Positions 4,318 through 5,312 of a stretch of DNA of 5,312 bases are shown in pieces. Position 1 is the stretch's first letter. Each line of letters begins with the position of its first letter. The stretch comes from Gammaproteobacteria bacterium (GTDB lineage Bacteria > Pseudomonadota > Gammaproteobacteria > UBA9214). The stretch spans positions 1-5,312 of the forward strand of contig DAOVYA010000135.1 of the NCBI GenBank assembly GCA_030635865.1, read 5' to 3'. The notes beneath the pieces were generated by a model, which was given only the letters and a program-made list of their open reading frames with translations, made no database searches and was not told where the DNA came from. Position numbers and translations under genes: made by a program.

Positions 4318-5127
4318 ATGGGAACTGAAAACAGAATCGAAGTCGAGAACCTGGTTGCCCATTATGGCGACCGCGCAATCCTGAAAGGGATTTCTACGGA
4401 AATCAGGGCCGGTGAGATCATGGTCATCATGGGTGGCAGTGGTTCCGGCAAGACCACGTTTATGCGCAATCTGCTGGGTTTGAATAAACCCACATCCGGC
4501 AGTATTCGTGTGTTTGGCAAGGACATTACAAAGATCAGCAGTAATGAGCTCTACAAGTTGCGTCGCAAGATGGGTGTTGCTTTCCAGGGTGGTGCCTTGC
4601 TGGGTTCCATGACGGTGGCGGAGAATGTTGAATTGCCTTTGCATGAACACACCAGCCTGGATGATCACACGATTCGCATTATGTCGCGCATGAAACTTGA
4701 AGTGGTTAATCTTGCCGGTTTCGAGGACCTGATGCCCTCTGAACTCTCCGGCGGTATGATGAAGCGTGCGGCACTGGCACGCTCTATTATTATGGATCCA
4801 AGTCTGTTGTTCTTTGATGAGCCGTCCGCGGGCCTTGACCCGGTTGTTTCAGCCGAGCTGGATGAACTGATCCTGCGCCTGAAGGGTGCCATGGATGTCA
4901 GCATTATCGTGGTGACCCACGAGCTCGAGAGCGCGTTCAAGATTGCCGACAGGATTACCGTGCTGGGAGGTGGACATATCCTCATGACCGGTACACCGGA
5001 GGAGGTACAGAACAGTGATAACCAGGACATCCAGGACATGCTGAATCGCAAGCCCCGGGATGAAGCGGTCAATGCGGAAGAGTACCTGGCAAGGCTTACT
5101 GCTGCCCGGGCTCATCAGGGCATCTAG
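4318..5127 (+). CDS. mlaF: MlaF-like ABC transporter ATPase (phospholipid/MCE-type transport)
   Basis: This is a 269-residue cytoplasmic ATPase subunit. In the Mla system MlaF dimers power the inner-membrane MlaE permease and MCE protein MlaD in moving phospholipids between membranes to keep outer-membrane asymmetry. All ABC motifs are intact: Walker A GGSGSGKTT (39-47), Q-loop Gln90, signature LSGGM (143-147), Walker B LLFFDE (163-168), D-loop AGLDP (171-175) and switch His201. The stretches FQGGALLGSMTV (89-100), MKLEVVNLAG (125-134) and LMPSELSGGMMKRAALARSI (138-157) closely follow E. coli MlaF, so the MCE-linked subfamily is well supported. The C-terminal tail (about 244-269) is variable. 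The start is ATG at 4318 after a weak AGAGAG about seven bases upstream. No same-strand permease or MCE gene follows: the gene runs into a REP-like pair and a convergent MlaC-like gene. It could therefore be a split mla locus or a paralogous MCE-system ATPase. Confidence 0.85.
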   Translation: MGTENRIEVENLVAHYGDRAILKGISTEIRAGEIMVIMGGSGSGKTTFMRNLLGLNKPTSGSIRVFGKDITKISSNELYKLRRKMGVAFQGGALLGSMTVAENVELPLHEHTSLDDHTIRIMSRMKLEVVNLAGFEDLMPSELSGGMMKRAALARSIIMDPSLLFFDEPSAGLDPVVSAELDELILRLKGAMDVSIIVVTHELESAFKIADRITVLGGGHILMTGTPEEVQNSDNQDIQDMLNRKPRDEAVNAEEYLARLTAARAHQGI

Positions 5128-5138
5128 CAGAATTTGTC

Positions 5139-5195
5139 GCAGGACCCGCGCCCCGCGGGGAATTCTGCCATTCCCGGCCGGGGGCCGGTCCTACA
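5139..5195. repeat. REP-like inverted pair between convergent genes
   Basis: Two related GC-rich units point towards each other. The left unit reads AGGACC (5141-5146) followed by the CCCCGCGGGG palindrome (5151-5160) and AAT. The right unit on the minus strand reads AGGACC (5192-5187) followed by the CCCGGCCGGG palindrome (5182-5173) and AAT. About 20 of the first 25 bases agree between the units. This resembles the GTAGGA-type REP repeats of Pseudomonas and relatives. Lying between two 3' ends, it could stabilise transcripts or help terminate both, but there is no T run. Confidence 0.65.
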
Positions 5196-5198
5196 CCA

Positions 5199-5312
5199 TT
5201 AGCTGGCTTCAAGTTCCTTTATCTTTGCCTTCATTTTGGCCATCAGGCCGTCAAAGCCTTCTTTCTTGACGATCGTCTGGTAGGAACTGCGGTAGTTGCT
5301 GATCAGGCTGAC
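5199..5312 (-). CDS. mlaC: MlaC/Ttg2D-like periplasmic phospholipid-binding protein (3' end only)
   Basis: Only the last 37 codons and the TAA stop (5201-5199) are inside the window; the gene continues past the right edge. The visible C-terminus reads SLISNYRSSYQTIVKKEGFD (2-21), then GLMAKMKAKIKELEAS. The pattern of a YRxxY/F helix, then GxDGL, then a Lys-rich helix with Lys and Glu is the usual C-terminal signature of MlaC/Ttg2D (toluene-tolerance) proteins, which carry phospholipids across the periplasm between the outer-membrane MlaA complex and MlaFEDB. The signal peptide and lipid pocket cannot be checked. The adjacent MlaF-like ATPase supports the call. It is convergent with that gene, with 71 bases between the two stop codons. 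A hopanoid-associated MlaC relative (HpnM-like) is an alternative. Confidence 0.65.
   Translation of the reverse strand, partial: VSLISNYRSSYQTIVKKEGFDGLMAKMKAKIKELEAS

Overview
The window looks like chromosomal DNA from a mid-GC gammaproteobacterium. The reasons are a clear Rsd/AlgQ-type anti-sigma-70 protein (a family centred on Gammaproteobacteria), an IscU almost colinear with the Escherichia coli protein, a two-domain MazG, Mla-type lipid transport genes, and several kinds of short palindromic intergenic repeat. No phage, plasmid or CRISPR genes are visible. I cannot name a genus from the sequence.

Left part, minus strand (1-2292). An IscR-like Rrf2 regulator (1648-2088) and the Fe-S scaffold IscU (1204-1605) form a two-gene unit. 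It is read from a promoter near 2209-2238 that is overlapped by a near-consensus type-1 IscR box (2218-2242), and it is closed by a strong intrinsic terminator (1157-1181). Two things are odd. The cysteine desulfurase gene iscS, normally between iscR and iscU, is absent. The IscR also lacks all three cysteines that normally hold its [2Fe-2S] cluster. Downstream is a stand-alone RibD C-terminal-type reductase (236-1072) whose stop codon is embedded in its own weak terminator. The first 212 bases are a non-coding repeat element with inverted ends made of 8-bp units.

Middle part, plus strand (2293-3998). An intergenic promoter region separates divergent iscR and rsd. rsd (2570-3022) binds sigma-70 in known relatives. 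mazG (3189-3998), a nucleoside triphosphate pyrophosphohydrolase, follows 166 bp later. Both families have been linked to lowering ppGpp in E. coli, so their adjacency may be functional.

Right part (3999-5312). A 319-bp gene-free gap is mostly filled by a palindromic repeat with CGTCATTGC ends (4080-4259). A complete MlaF-like ABC ATPase follows (4318-5127, plus). It converges on the 3' end of an MlaC/Ttg2D-like periplasmic lipid-carrier gene (5199-5312, minus, cut by the window edge). A REP-like pair of hairpins lies between the two 3' ends. The ATPase therefore has no same-strand permease or MCE gene directly downstream, unlike a standard mlaFEDCB operon.

The most interesting point is the shortened isc unit with a cluster-ligand-free IscR next to what looks like a type-1 IscR site. 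Everything else consists of recognisable housekeeping families in a somewhat unusual arrangement.
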